Shown here piece after piece: positions 34,256-45,142 of a DNA stretch of 64,000 nucleotides. Under the pieces are notes generated by a model. It saw only the letters and a list, made by a program, of their open reading frames with translations. It was not told the DNA's origin and did no database searches. This DNA is from Hirsutella rhossiliensis (Eukaryota > Ascomycota > Sordariomycetes > Hypocreales > Ophiocordycipitaceae): NCBI RefSeq assembly GCF_020360975.1, contig NW_025408675.1, positions 1,984,001 to 2,048,000 on the forward strand, read 5' to 3'. Each line of letters opens with the position of its first letter. Within the stretch, counting starts at the first letter, position 1. The translations under genes were made by a program, and so were the position numbers.

Positions 34256-35444
34256 TCAAAGGGCAAAGCCGCCATGGCGTGGCGCCTCGTTGAATCTCCA
34301 GAGTCCGGCGTCAGTGGCAGCCTTGCGGATCGACGACGTTTCCCCTCCGGTGGCGGCGCGATTGATGTCGGCGTATCTGAACTTGTCGTCTTGTCCTGAG
34401 CCCGGCTGGTGAGCCCGTTTCTTCTTGCCGACGTGACCATCCGGGTGGTACTGCTCCATAATGTTCACAAAGCAGTCGGTCGACACCTCAGTGGCCAGAA
34501 ACCTCATTATTTCGGCCCCTTCGGCCTCTCTGCCCGGCATGACGAGATGCCTGACCAAGACTCCACGTTTGGCGATGCCGTCTGCAGTGAAGCACAGGTC
34601 GCCAACCTGGGCCTGCATGGCACAAACGCTCTCGCGGGCGGTTGCGGCGTAGTCGTCGGCCTTGAGCAGCCTCTTGGAGGTGCTTGGCTCCCACACCTTG
34701 AAGTCGGCCAGATATATGTCGACCAGGCCGTCCATGAGACGCAGTGACTCGAGCGAGTCAAAACTCGAGGTATTGTAGACAATGGGTAGCCGCAATCCCA
34801 GGTCGCGAGCGTGTAGGATGCTAAGCGCCACCTGCGGGACCACGTGCTCGGGCGTTACAATGTTGATATTGTGGACGTGGCCGACGTCTTGCAGCTTGAT
34901 GTACCACTCACCGAGCTGCTCGGGCGTTAGGTCGAAACCCTTTCTTTGGTGGGCAATGTCAAAGTTCTGGCAGAAGACGCAGCGCAGGTTGCACCCGCTC
35001 ATGAAGACGGCGCCGCTACCGTTGTGGCCCTGGATGCACGGCTCTGGAGATGAGGGAACAAGCGGACCGGAGAGGAACTTGGTCAGCCGAGGACCGCTGT
35101 TGGTCGCTAGGAGACGGTCAGGGCTGGTCCTGGACGACAGACTGACCTTCGCCGAAGTGGGGAGCGATGACGTTGACCTTGACCTCGTCGCCGATGAGAC
35201 AGTGGCCCGTCGTCTCGTAGCGGTTCACGCCACACCGGCGCGGGCACAGGTTGCAGTTGCGGAGGTGGGCATAGGCCGTGGAGCGCTTCTCTGCCGCGCC
35301 CCGGGAGCTGAGGGTCTGATATCGCGGCATGTAGTCGTCGAGGAGAAAGGGCGGCACCAGATGGAGACTCCTCCGGGCTTGAGGCCAGGGAGGGCGGCCT
35401 GGCCGAGGCAGGGCGCGCACGAGTTGGCTGCCCGAGAGCTTCAT
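34256..35444 (-). CDS. PflX-type radical SAM protein (pyruvate formate-lyase activase-like)
   Basis: The CDS is complement(join(34256..35043, 35147..35444)), 361 aa, with a 103-nt intron beginning GTCAGT. The N-terminal Cys cluster is NCNLCPRRCG (C64, C67, C71) followed by C82. The junction gives PHFGEEPCIQGHNGSGAVFM. Then comes the radical SAM motif CxxxCxxC, C117-NLR-C121-VF-C124, in SGCNLRCVFCQN. Further conserved blocks are INIVTPEHVVPQ, YNTSSFDSLESLRLMDGLVD and IYLADFKVWEP. This is the COG1313 (PflX) layout: extra N-terminal cysteines before a 4Fe-4S/SAM barrel. Members are annotated as activating enzymes, but the target in ascomycetes is unknown, and no glycyl-radical enzyme is visible here. 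The last 50 residues are poorly conserved. The start is the first in-frame ATG before the cysteine region. Confidence 0.85.
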
Positions 35445-36083
35445 GACGCTTGTCGGAACCCCTTGACGATCGCGAGAACGCCCATGGAGGGGAGACGAAG
35501 CCGGTCCGGTCTTTGCATGCCATGGAAAGAGGCGTGACGATGGATGGACGAGTCACATGACGTTTGGTGCCGCGACCCCTGTGAGTCTACCTACCCTGCA
35601 CCTCCAGCCACGACAGAATGCTCACGCACAAGTGCTCAATTATGCCGACTTGCGGCGGTCATATTTGCGGGTGGTAGAGTGATAATCATGATGCAGTCTA
35701 CTTTGTTTTTGGAGAAATGTATCCTGTGTGGTAGCTGTAGTGGTGGGCGAGCAACTTTACATGGATTGCAATTCGTGCTGGCAGCCAACCGTTCCGGATG
35801 GACTCGTTTACACCACAAGTCTGAGGATTACAGACAATTGACAAAATCAAGTTATGATTTTGAGACACATGTTTCTGATTGCTCCTTAGTGTTCAATTAG
35901 TCGTTGAGACTGGGTGTGTTGCTTTGCCGTACCTTGTTCACCAGCCTCTCTCACCCGCAACAGGGCAATGTGGGCTTCTTCCGCCCACCTTTGGCTCAAA
36001 GAAAGAACTCAATCAAGGCATGTATAGAGAGAATTTCCGTCATGGTAAACAGCAGCTGACTAAGTGTTACACCTCCGTCACAT
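35445..36083. other. Intergenic region upstream of tRNA-Leu
   Basis: The left end should hold the promoter of the radical SAM gene. Composition becomes more AT-rich after 35620. No gene is supported. Confidence 0.4.
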
Positions 36084-36187
36084 GGCAAGATGGCCGAGTT
36101 GGTTATGGCGCCAGGTTAAGGACAGTCATCCTTGGCATCAATTTCCTGGTGGAGCAATCCTCCTGGGTTCAAGTCCCAGTCTTGTCA
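36084..36187 (+). tRNA. tRNA-Leu (anticodon AAG) with a 22-nt intron
   Basis: The acceptor strands GGCAAGA and TCTTGTC pair over seven positions, with discriminator A at 36187. An A-box (TGGCCGAGTTGG) and a B-box (GGTTCAAGTCC) are present. The D stem is GCC/GGC and the anticodon stem CCAGG (36111-36115)/CCTGG (36145-36149). The loop carries AAG at 36118-36120. A 22-nt intron (36122-36143) sits one base 3' of the anticodon, the canonical site. The class II variable arm (GGAGCAATCC) and T stem CTGGG/CCCAG complete the fold. A run of six T follows at about 36191, a pol III terminator. The CCA end is not encoded. Confidence 0.92.
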
Positions 36188-39100
36188 TTGTTTTTTGCCC
36201 GTGGGCATCTCATTCTACCCAATCGATGAGGTCCCACCCATCCTTTTTTGCGCTCATGTATTCTTCAAGTTGGCTGGCACATGCTACGACTTGGATTTTT
36301 GGCTTATAGACTCTGGTACTATGGTGATAAACAAGGCAGCGGGCTGAAGCTGTGGACAGTCGGTGGACATGAGCAGTGACGGCAGGATCGGTTGGCCGCA
36401 GTGCGGGAGCCGGCCTCGTCTTTGGCAAAGAAGGCGCTGGACCAACAAGCGATGCCCTCCCATGGACCCGGGTCGTGCTAGGGCAGGCAGCGAGCTCGGT
36501 TCCGCCAGCCGAAGATCCTGACGAGCGGTGGGAGCCAGATCCATGAACCTTTGGTACGAGGCGCATATGCGGCCCAGCCAACAGGTTCCTGTGGCGATGG
36601 ATCGTCTTGTATTGTTGGTGTCGTCACGGACGCTCTCCACCATGGACTCGAAGATGTTTGTATTGTCCGTGTCGGCACGGACGCTCTGCAACATGGAATC
36701 GAAGATGCTTGTGTGCAAAGCCGTGACGAATGACGACTTGACATGGTGCCATCTCCCCGAAGTCGGGCAATCGGGTCGACTCGGAAGACGGTCGTGACCT
36801 TCGCCGGAGGAACCCACCATGTCCGGCCAGGGTTCTCCACTCGCGCCGGGAAGCGATGTGGCGGCTGGGCCGGAGGAGCGGCTGGGCTTCGGAGGATGCA
36901 AACGGCAAGCAAAAGGCTATCCGAATCACGGATAGCGTCACGTGCCGTGGACATGGATGGACTTGCCGATCTGAGCATGCTTCCCCTAGATTTTCAGCTC
37001 ATCGGGCAGCGTGTGGAGGGTTTCAGATGGCATCGGGTGCTGGCAGACAGGGATAAGGGCCTCGTTCGCTCCCGTTGTCTGCCTCTCCCTGGTGGCCTCG
37101 CGAGCAATACCGTACAGTAGCCGCTTGACTCTCCCACCTTTCATTTACAGTTTTCTTTTCTTGATGCATTGTACGCTACGATTGGAAGAGGATGGTGCCG
37201 TACGCTCGAGCTCATGATATGTTGATGGAGCTTAGGTATATGAATTATGAACTGAACACGGGTAGCCATCCCTTCCGATCTCTCCCTCATCCTGTTCTTC
37301 TTTTTCTTTTTCGGCTTCCGCGCCCCACCTCGGTAAATTGGCAGCTGAGTGAGCGCGTCATTGTAGTCGGCCGCGTGTGGTGGAGGAGGCTGGCGACGGG
37401 CGGGCCGTGAGAGGACGACCTACAGAACTAGCGGAGCACGGGAGGGAGCCCGTCTCGCTCCAAGCAAACCGACTCGGCTAGGTAGGGTGGGCAGGTGTTC
37501 TCTGTGCCGCCGTCGTCGAGGGCCTGGAATGGGCCACTTGAATGGATGCCCGATTATGCTCAGCTGGTCCTGGACTGGCTGGCAAACATGAGTTTCTTTT
37601 GTCGCATGTGTGGTGCGCTAACTACCGTTGTCCACCAGTGCGACAGTCAATATCGGTAGAGGCACCGGTAATGTGTATACGGTAGTACATAGATGGCCTT
37701 GGGGCGCAGTGTTGCATAACGGAGCATCCGAGCGCCCATGTTGGTCGTCATCATCGACTCGAGCGTCATCGTCATGGCCACGGACGAGGCCGGCGCCGGC
37801 TGGTGCTTGCTACGTCAGAGAAGGGAAACGCCGCCGCACGCGTATGGGGATGATTGAGTTTGCGCCAACGTTGAGAGGTGGCAACTCTGTCGCTCGCTCC
37901 GTCACTTGGGGAGACCATGCCATGAGACGTGAATGCCTGTACTATACTCAGAGGCATCAGCCATGCGTCTGTGTGCAGTCTGCATGTCGATCCATGCATG
38001 TTGGCTGGCCGAGGTGACGATGGCTGCATGCAGTGGACACGACTTGTGGCGACATGTCACGTATTCGTACGTACTGTACAGACTTGCAATCTTCAATTCG
38101 TTCGGATGTCGTGCCGAGTGGAAGCAGCAGTTGTGAGTGCTTCCGGATACCTACGATTGGTTGGTTGGGGCAACGAGTTGGTTGCTTCGGCAAATTTGTC
38201 TCGTCGGCAACGGAGGCGGGCGAGGTGCCATGTCCCATAGGGGAAGAAAACAATGCGGCTCTGACATCACCATGATGGTGGTTGTGCTCGGTGAGGCTTG
38301 TTGAGAGAGCCGAGACATCTGCAGCAGAGATTGGTACTGTACGGATACTGTGCCTCTATTGTGTGATTGTGTGAGGTCTCTCGATTCTAGGCCACGAGCC
38401 GAAGGGATGGATCATGGGTAGTTAGTTAACGGGATGCCTCATCAGACAGCCACGGCACTAATAAAGCTTGGCACATGTTATGCTCCTTGTACAGCTGAAC
38501 CGGGGGGGCTCGTGCATGGAGGGAGGGCGGGCTTGATTCAAGCAGGCGCTGATTGGCCAGCGAGCTGCGGCATTGCGCTTGTGTGGCCCGCTGGAAGCGG
38601 ATGCGATGGCAGGGTGCAATGTACCTTACTATCCCGGCTAGAACAGGTACTTGCACTTGGGTGTCGCCTTGGCCGTGGGCCAAGTACCTTGGCAGTGGAA
38701 ACACCAGCACCAGCCGCACTGTACCTACTCACTCGGAAGCCAAGACGGCGAGAGATTGCGCGTGGGAAATGGGACAGGAGGCATGGTTTTTTCTTCTTTT
38801 TTTTCGTGTTTAACTCTGAGAGCAAGATGCAAGGAAGTGGCCTTGCTTGTCGAGGAATGCCGGTAGTCGGCAAACTGAGGGATGGAGATTTGACGTCGTG
38901 CCGCCCGCCACATTTGCCGGCCCTCACTCAGCTGGCTCTCTGGGTGATTTGATGTGCAACTGCTCTTCAAAACAACAAATAAAAAACACACGGACAACCA
39001 AGCCACACCCCGGCAGCTGTCCATCACCAGCCACGTCAACTGCCTCGATAGAGCGGCTGCTTGATGGAGTAAAGTCGGCAATAAGGTTGCCGCGACTGCT

Positions 39101-39696
39101 GCGTTCGGCTGCGCACCATGGCCCACGCGCCTGGCCTGATCGGGGCCCGGGGCTGAGACACTTTGTTGACTCCCGTCAAACCCTCTCTCGGTCTCTCTCC
39201 GTCTATCGCTCTCTCTCTCTCTCCCCCCTTGTCAAGCTCAGTTGTCCGCCCCCGGCTGCCGCCATTGCAGTAGAGTTGTCTCCATGCCGGCTGAAGCCCC
39301 AGAGCTCCATCATACCGATGTTACATATACAAGCCCCAGCTACCCGCCTCATCCTTGCCCAACCCCGATCCACCCTTTCCCCTTTCCTTGCTTCTTTAAT
39401 ATACTCTTTTCCCCATATCCTGCGTCGGTCGCGTCCAACGACTATTAATTTCGCCCAAGAGGTCAAGAAAAAGGTACCTCGTTGCATGTACTGTACATGA
39501 ATGCATGCGCGCCAAGGTCAGGTACTCGTTTGGGCGCTCTTGCACACACCTCTTCTCCCCCTCGCTCCCCTCCGCTCCCCTCGCTCCCCTCCTCGCCGAC
39601 TTCACCACCATCGCGCACTCCAGCCTCGGAGCATCGACGACACAACCACCTGCCTCGTAGAGCGTCGCAGCTCGAGCTGCCACAGCCGTCATCACC
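36188..39696. other. 3.5-kb region without a convincing gene
   Basis: Apart from a 51-nt tandem repeat (36609-36710) no coding region can be defended: open frames are short and lack third-position bias. The stretch 39180-39690 is CT-rich with TATA-like words and is the likely promoter and 5' leader of the CSC1-like gene. Confidence 0.45.
36609..36710 (-). repeat. Two tandem 51-nt repeats (17-codon unit)
   Basis: Copy 1 is 36609-36659 and copy 2 is 36660-36710, differing at about eight positions. The unit length is a multiple of three. On the minus strand it can be read as TSIFDSMLQSVRADTDN and TNIFESMVESVRDDTNN, an amphipathic-looking 17-residue unit, inside an open frame at 36284-36901. The rest of that frame does not look like protein. 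This could be the relic of a gene for a repeat protein, or chance. Confidence 0.6.
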
Positions 39697-42593
39697 ATGG
39701 GCTCCTTTATCAGTTGGATCAATTCCAACGCTGGCGCTGCCACCAGCGGCGGCCAGTCGCCTGACGAGAACCAGCCTCAGTCCGTCTCCGGTCAGTGGTG
39801 CGAGTCTTTCTTTATATGCGTCTGTTGTTGCTGACTTGATCTCCCAGGCATGATCAGCACCCTCATCCCTGTGCTGGCTCTCTCGCTCGTCTACATTGCC
39901 ATCTTTCTCTTTTTGAGGCGATCTCAACGCAGATACTACGCGCCCAGGACATATCTGGGCTCGCTACGGCACAAGTACGTGCCTCGAACTGTGCCATGGA
40001 TCCTTGCGCTGACGGCCATAGTGAACGGAGCCCCGACCTGCCCAGCGGCTTCTTCAACTGGATCGGCACCTTCTCCAAGCTCCCAGACGCCCATGCCCTC
40101 ACCCACCAGGGGCTCGACGCCTACTTGTTCCTGCGCTACCTGCGCGTCGCCTTCACCATTGGCCTCGTCAGTCTATGCATTACTTGGCCTATCCTCTTCC
40201 CCGTAAACGCCACCGGCATGGGCGGCCTCAGCCAGCTCGAGATCCTATCCTACAGCAACGTCTCGGTCGAAAGGTCGCCCAATCGCTACTACGCCCACGT
40301 CTTCGTTGGCTGGGCCGTCTACGGCTTCGTCATGTATATGATTATGCGCGAATGCATCTTCTTCATCAACCTGCGCCAGGCCTACATGCTCACCCCCCAC
40401 TATACCAGGCGCATCTCGGCCCGCACCGTCCTCTTTACCACAGTCCCCAACAACTACCTCGACGAGGCCCGCATACGCCAAATGTTCAATAACTCAGTCC
40501 GCCACGTCTGGATCGCCGGCAAAGCCGACAAGCTCGACGAAATGGTTGAGGAGCGCGACAAGGTGGCCATGAAGCTCGAGGGCGCAGAGGTCAAGCTCAT
40601 CAAAATGGTCAATAAGGCCCGCGCAAAGGCCGCCAAGAAGGGCGGCGCCGCCCCCAACGCCGGCAACGACCACGATGACGCCGAGACGGGCAACATTGCC
40701 GCCCGCTACGTCCCAGACAAGAAGCGGCCCTCGCACCGCCTCGGTCCCCTCGGCCTCGTCGGCAAAAAGGTCGACACCATCGAGTGGTCTCGATCCGAGC
40801 TGCAGCGCCTCGTGCCTGCCACCGAGCAGGCCCAGGCCGAGTGGTCTGCCGGCAACTATGACAAGGTCAACGCCGTCTTTGTCGAGTTCCACACCCAGTC
40901 CGACGCCCAGGCTGCCTTCCAGGTCCTCACTCACCATAAGGCCCTCCACATGTGCCCCAAGACGGTGGGCATCAAACCCCAGGAGGTCGTCTGGAAGAAC
41001 CTGTCCATTCCCTGGTGGCAGCTCGTCATCCGCCGATATGTCATCTACGCCTTCGTCGCAGCCCTCATCATCTTCTGGGCCATCCCCGTCGCCATTGTCG
41101 GTCTCATTGCCCAGGTCAACACGCTCAAGAGCCTGCCTGGTCTGACGTGGATCGACAAGATTCCCCCGGTAAGCAAGCGCCCTGCCCTTATCCAAACCCC
41201 CTATTGCTTTCCCTTGAGCCTCATTATTCCTATGATGACCGTTTCTGACTCGCTCTCGTAGACAATCCTCGGTGTCGTCTCGGGCCTGCTCCCGTCCGTC
41301 GCCCTGGCTATTCTCATGTCCTATGTCCCCATCATCATGCGCGGCTGTGCCAAGCTCGCCGGTGCTCCGACGCTGTCCCAGGCCGAGCTCTTCACCCAAA
41401 ACGCCTACTTTGTCTTCCAGGTCGTGCAGGTCTTCTTGATCCGGACCGTCTTCGACTCGGCCTCGACCGTCATTGTCCAGATCGCCAAGGACCCGAGCAG
41501 CGTCTTCACGATCCTCGGCAGCCAGCTCCCCACGTCGTCCAACTTTTACATCTCGTACTTCATCCTGCAGGGCATCACCATCGCCACGGGTGTCCTCACG
41601 CAGGTCGTCGGCTTCTTCATCTTTAAACTGCTCTACAAGTTCCTCGCCGGCACCCCGCGCGCCATGTACGCCAAGTGGACGACTCTGAGCGCCATCTTGT
41701 GGGGCAGCCTCCTTCCCGTCTTCACCAACATTATTTGCATCAGTAAGTGCTTGGCAGTGCCCCGACCTTGTGTGCCCATCGTTTCTGACCGCGGGCGCCC
41801 CCTAGGCCTCATCTACTCTGTCATTGCCCCTCTGATGCTCTTCTGGTCGACGCTGGCCATGGCTCTCTTTTATCTGGCCTTCCGTTACAACATCTTCTTC
41901 GTCTCGGAGACGGCCGTCGACACGCAGGGCCTGATCTACCCGCGGGCGTTGAAGCAGCTGTTTGTCGGCGTTTACCTGGCCGAGATTTGCATGGTTGGTC
42001 TATTTGCCGTGTCCAAGGCCATCGGCCCGGCCATCCTGATGGCCGCCTTCCTCGTCTTCACCATCCTTTTCAACATCACCATGTCCAAGAACCTGGATCC
42101 CCTCCTGTACGGACTTCCGCGCAGCGTGCAGGCCCAGGAGCAAGCCATCCGGGCCGGCGATGTCGAGTCGACGGATGCCGGCAAGGATACCAACGGAGCC
42201 CACGGCAACTCGGCGGGCTTGGCCACGTCCAACTCGGGCGAGAGCGGCGTCGTCAAAAAGGGAAACTTCATCGCCAGGTTCTTTATGCCCTGGAAGTACG
42301 CCGACTACGCCACGCTGCGCAGTCTTGTCCCGCGCGAGGATGACATGGACTTTGAGCAACAGTACTCGGATGAGGTCGAGGCCACGGCCTTCCTGCCGCC
42401 GTCAGTGACGAGCAAGACGCCGACGCTGTGGATACCCGAGGACCCGGCTGGCGTGTCCAAGCAGGAGGTTGCTTTGACGAGCAAGGTGATTCCCATTACC
42501 GACGAGGGCGCCACTCTGGACGAGAAGAACAATATTACATGGGACACGGAGGGCGCACGGCCGCCCATCTGGGTGGAAAAGGTTTACTACTAG
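39697..42593 (+). CDS. CSC1/OSCA-type (DUF221) stress-gated cation channel
   Basis: The CDS is join(39697..39790, 39848..39974, 40022..41168, 41262..41742, 41806..42593), 878 aa. Introns are 57, 47, 93 and 63 nt; the last is in frame. The protein begins MGSFISWINSN and soon enters membrane segment 1 (ISTLIPVLALSLVYIAIFLFL). Two more segments follow (AFTIGLVSLCITWPILF and VFVGWAVYGFVMYMIM). The cytosolic loop has ARTVLFTTVPNNYLDE, an RNA-recognition-like fold start, and FVEFHTQSDAQAAFQ. The conserved DUF221 (RSN1_7TM) core then runs from QEVVWKNLSIPWWQ through PPTILGVVSGLLPSVALAIL, NAYFVFQVVQVFLIRTVF, LPTSSNFYISYFILQG and SVIAPLMLFWSTLAMALFYL. The C-terminal tail after FFMPWKYADYATLRS is soluble. 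Family members (yeast Csc1, plant OSCA) are osmotically or mechanically gated cation channels at the plasma membrane. All conserved segments are intact. Confidence 0.92.
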
Positions 42594-45142
42594 AGCACGC
42601 CAGAGAAAGTGCCTCAATTGTTGGATTTGAACATGAATGACGGGTGTGACGGGGCGCGGCCCGGATGGCTGGACGTTTTGGTTGAACGGTGACAATACCC
42701 CGGCAGCAGACTATATTTGTGGTTAGTTTCTTATTACTCTAATATTGTGCCTCGTGGCCACAACTTGTTCAAAGTATCAAGCTATTAAACCAATCTCGAT
42801 TCTCTTTCATCAATCGTGCTCTCCTCTTCCCCCCATCACCGCCTCCGTCAGCTACTTTATAATTGTGATCGCCAAGTCCTCTCGCATTATAATATATGTG
42901 GCTCAGAGTCTCGGATCCGAAGTCTGATACTTTTGCAGGGTGAACCACAGTACTGTCATGTCCCGAGTTCAGCTGCTCAAACGCCTCGTGTCATGTCTCG
43001 TCTCGACGTTTGTGGTCCTGCGCCTTGGCCTTGATCTACAAGGCATTATTGAGTCGTCGTACGTAACTCTTCCTCTCACTTCCCATGGCCCCGTGAAATG
43101 GGTTTTTTTCCCCCACCGGGGACCCATTCAACAATCGTATCCGGCGTAACTCCATCTTCGGATGGACACAGTGGAGGAAACATGGCGTATATGTGCACGT
43201 ACACGTTTACATGGCCGACGCTCTCATCTTGCCCGGGGTTTGTGATCCATCGCGTCGGGGCTCATCGTCTCACGGACGGGACGGTACAATCCGGCGTGTT
43301 TACTGGCCAGTTTGGCTGGACCGGTGCTTACTCGCACACTACACCCTCCTGCGTCGAGGGCTTTTTGCAAGGCCTGCGACGGACTGCTGCTGCTCAGCTC
43401 CTTGCGCAACTTGTACGGACCATTGCCGGGACGGTGGCTTGCGTACTGTATATGCGGGGGCTGGGTTGGTCCAACCATTCGGTCAGCCATCTAAGCAAGA
43501 TGTGCAGAGTGATTGGACAGTCAGCGTCGATGTTGCAATATCGTGCAGCTTGCATGCATGGATCCCACCGACCGGTTGCGCGGAGCAAGCCTGGTTTTGT
43601 ATAGGCTTGAGGCGGTTGCATGACGGGCCATGGTTCACGCAGGTGGATGGCGACGAATTGCACTGGACATATACGTATACGCGTCTCTTCTGGTTGTTCC
43701 TTTTTTACTTTGTTTGACTGGCTGGGCGAGGTCTGAGTGTCATGTCTTTAGACGGCTCGTGTCTCATGAAGTCCTTGCACCCCTCACAGGTGGTACCATA
43801 GTCTGTTGAAGAGTGGAAAAAGGCGAGAGAACAACAAAGCGAGAGGTTTGTGCTGTCGCCGAGGAGATGGAGAGGATGTGTCCACATGCGACGTAGCGTA
43901 GAAATAGTGAAGGTGTGAAAGCTTCGGGGTCTACTGGGACTTTGTCTCGAGGAGATGACCTGTTCTCGGACCTCGGGCCATGATGTTTCTCCTGATGCCC
44001 GTGTTGGCATGCCCACTCTGTATTCGTACTCGCAACATGGATCTGAGGAGGCAGTTCTCCGTAGTTGCCGCCTCGACGACGTGAAGCAACCAACTACAAT
44101 AAGCTTGTGGCGTCTGGGGATGTGATGGAAAACGCCAACCAGCCCAGCCGCTTGCTTGTTGGTTGAGATGGCATCCCCGCCCCCGACTTGTGACCCCACC
44201 TTTCCAGCTGTAAGTTAACTTATCAATGCTCTATACTTTGTACTCGTTCCCGGCACTGAGGACCGAAAACCGGTTTCCAGGTGCTCGGAGAGAAGACTTG
44301 CGCCAGCAGCCTCAAGGGTCGCAATGTAAACAGAAGCATGCGTTTTAAGTACAAAGTACTTGGGGGCGGAAGACGAAGCCCCGCACCGTGGGCACCCCTC
44401 ACCTCGAGGCAGAGAGTTGCCCTGGTAACGCGCGGCGTAAAAAAACACGCGCAACGGCAGCAGCAGAGCCGGAAGAGATGCATCCCGCCGGATTGGTTCT
44501 GGTCTAGGGGCCCCATGACTCTTTCCGAGAGGGAAGATGGAGGGCGGGAAGAAAGATGGGAAGAGGCGAGGCTGGGCACAGACGCGGACGACACCCTCCG
44601 TCCACTCTCTTCTTCCTCTGCCTTTTCTTCTCTCCTCCGCTTGTCTAGGCCTTGGTCCCCCTTCTCGCCTCTAACCCCGGTGCCTGGTAACTTTGCCCGT
44701 CATCGCCAACTGCAAGTCAAGCGTCAAGGTGGCCTGGTAGGGCCAAAGATAGAATAGGAGGATAGAGGCGCCCCCTGTTCGTCAGCTGGAAGCTCGAATC
44801 ACACGGCATCTTGAGAGTCACTCTTGCCTGCATTATTGTACATACATGCATACGCGCGCACCTTCCCTTATCTCCCAGGACCCCCTCACTCTCTATAGCC
44901 TCTTCTTCTCTCGCCTCGCCTCACTTCCACCCCCTCCAAGCACACGCTCCCGCCGTGCGCACCGCCGTCGCCAACGCCTTTGGTGCCCAGCGCCTGCCAG
45001 GCAACGAGCCAAGGCCGGTCAGAAGCGAGTCTCTGAGAGGCGACTACAGCCACCCAGACGCGACGACGACGACGGACGACGACGACGACGACGACGACGC
45101 AGCCATGGTTTGAGCCGCAGCCTCATCCTCCTCACCCATGAC
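42594..45142. other. 2.5-kb gene-free region
   Basis: The first 350 bases are probably the 3' UTR of the channel gene and are relatively AT-rich. No coding region with the local codon bias is seen in the remainder. The last 500 bases are CT-rich in part and hold a GAC microsatellite at about 45060-45098, probably the leader of the kelch gene. Confidence 0.45.

Noticed and set aside
36284..36901. 205-codon minus-strand open frame containing the 51-nt repeat
   Set aside because: Only the repeat looks protein-like; the rest lacks codon bias, and a tRNA gene lies just beyond it. Kept as a repeat, not as a gene.
43098..43717. Overlapping 168- and 174-codon open frames (+)
   Set aside because: The two frames overlap each other, and both have the high Cys/His/Trp content typical of non-coding translation.
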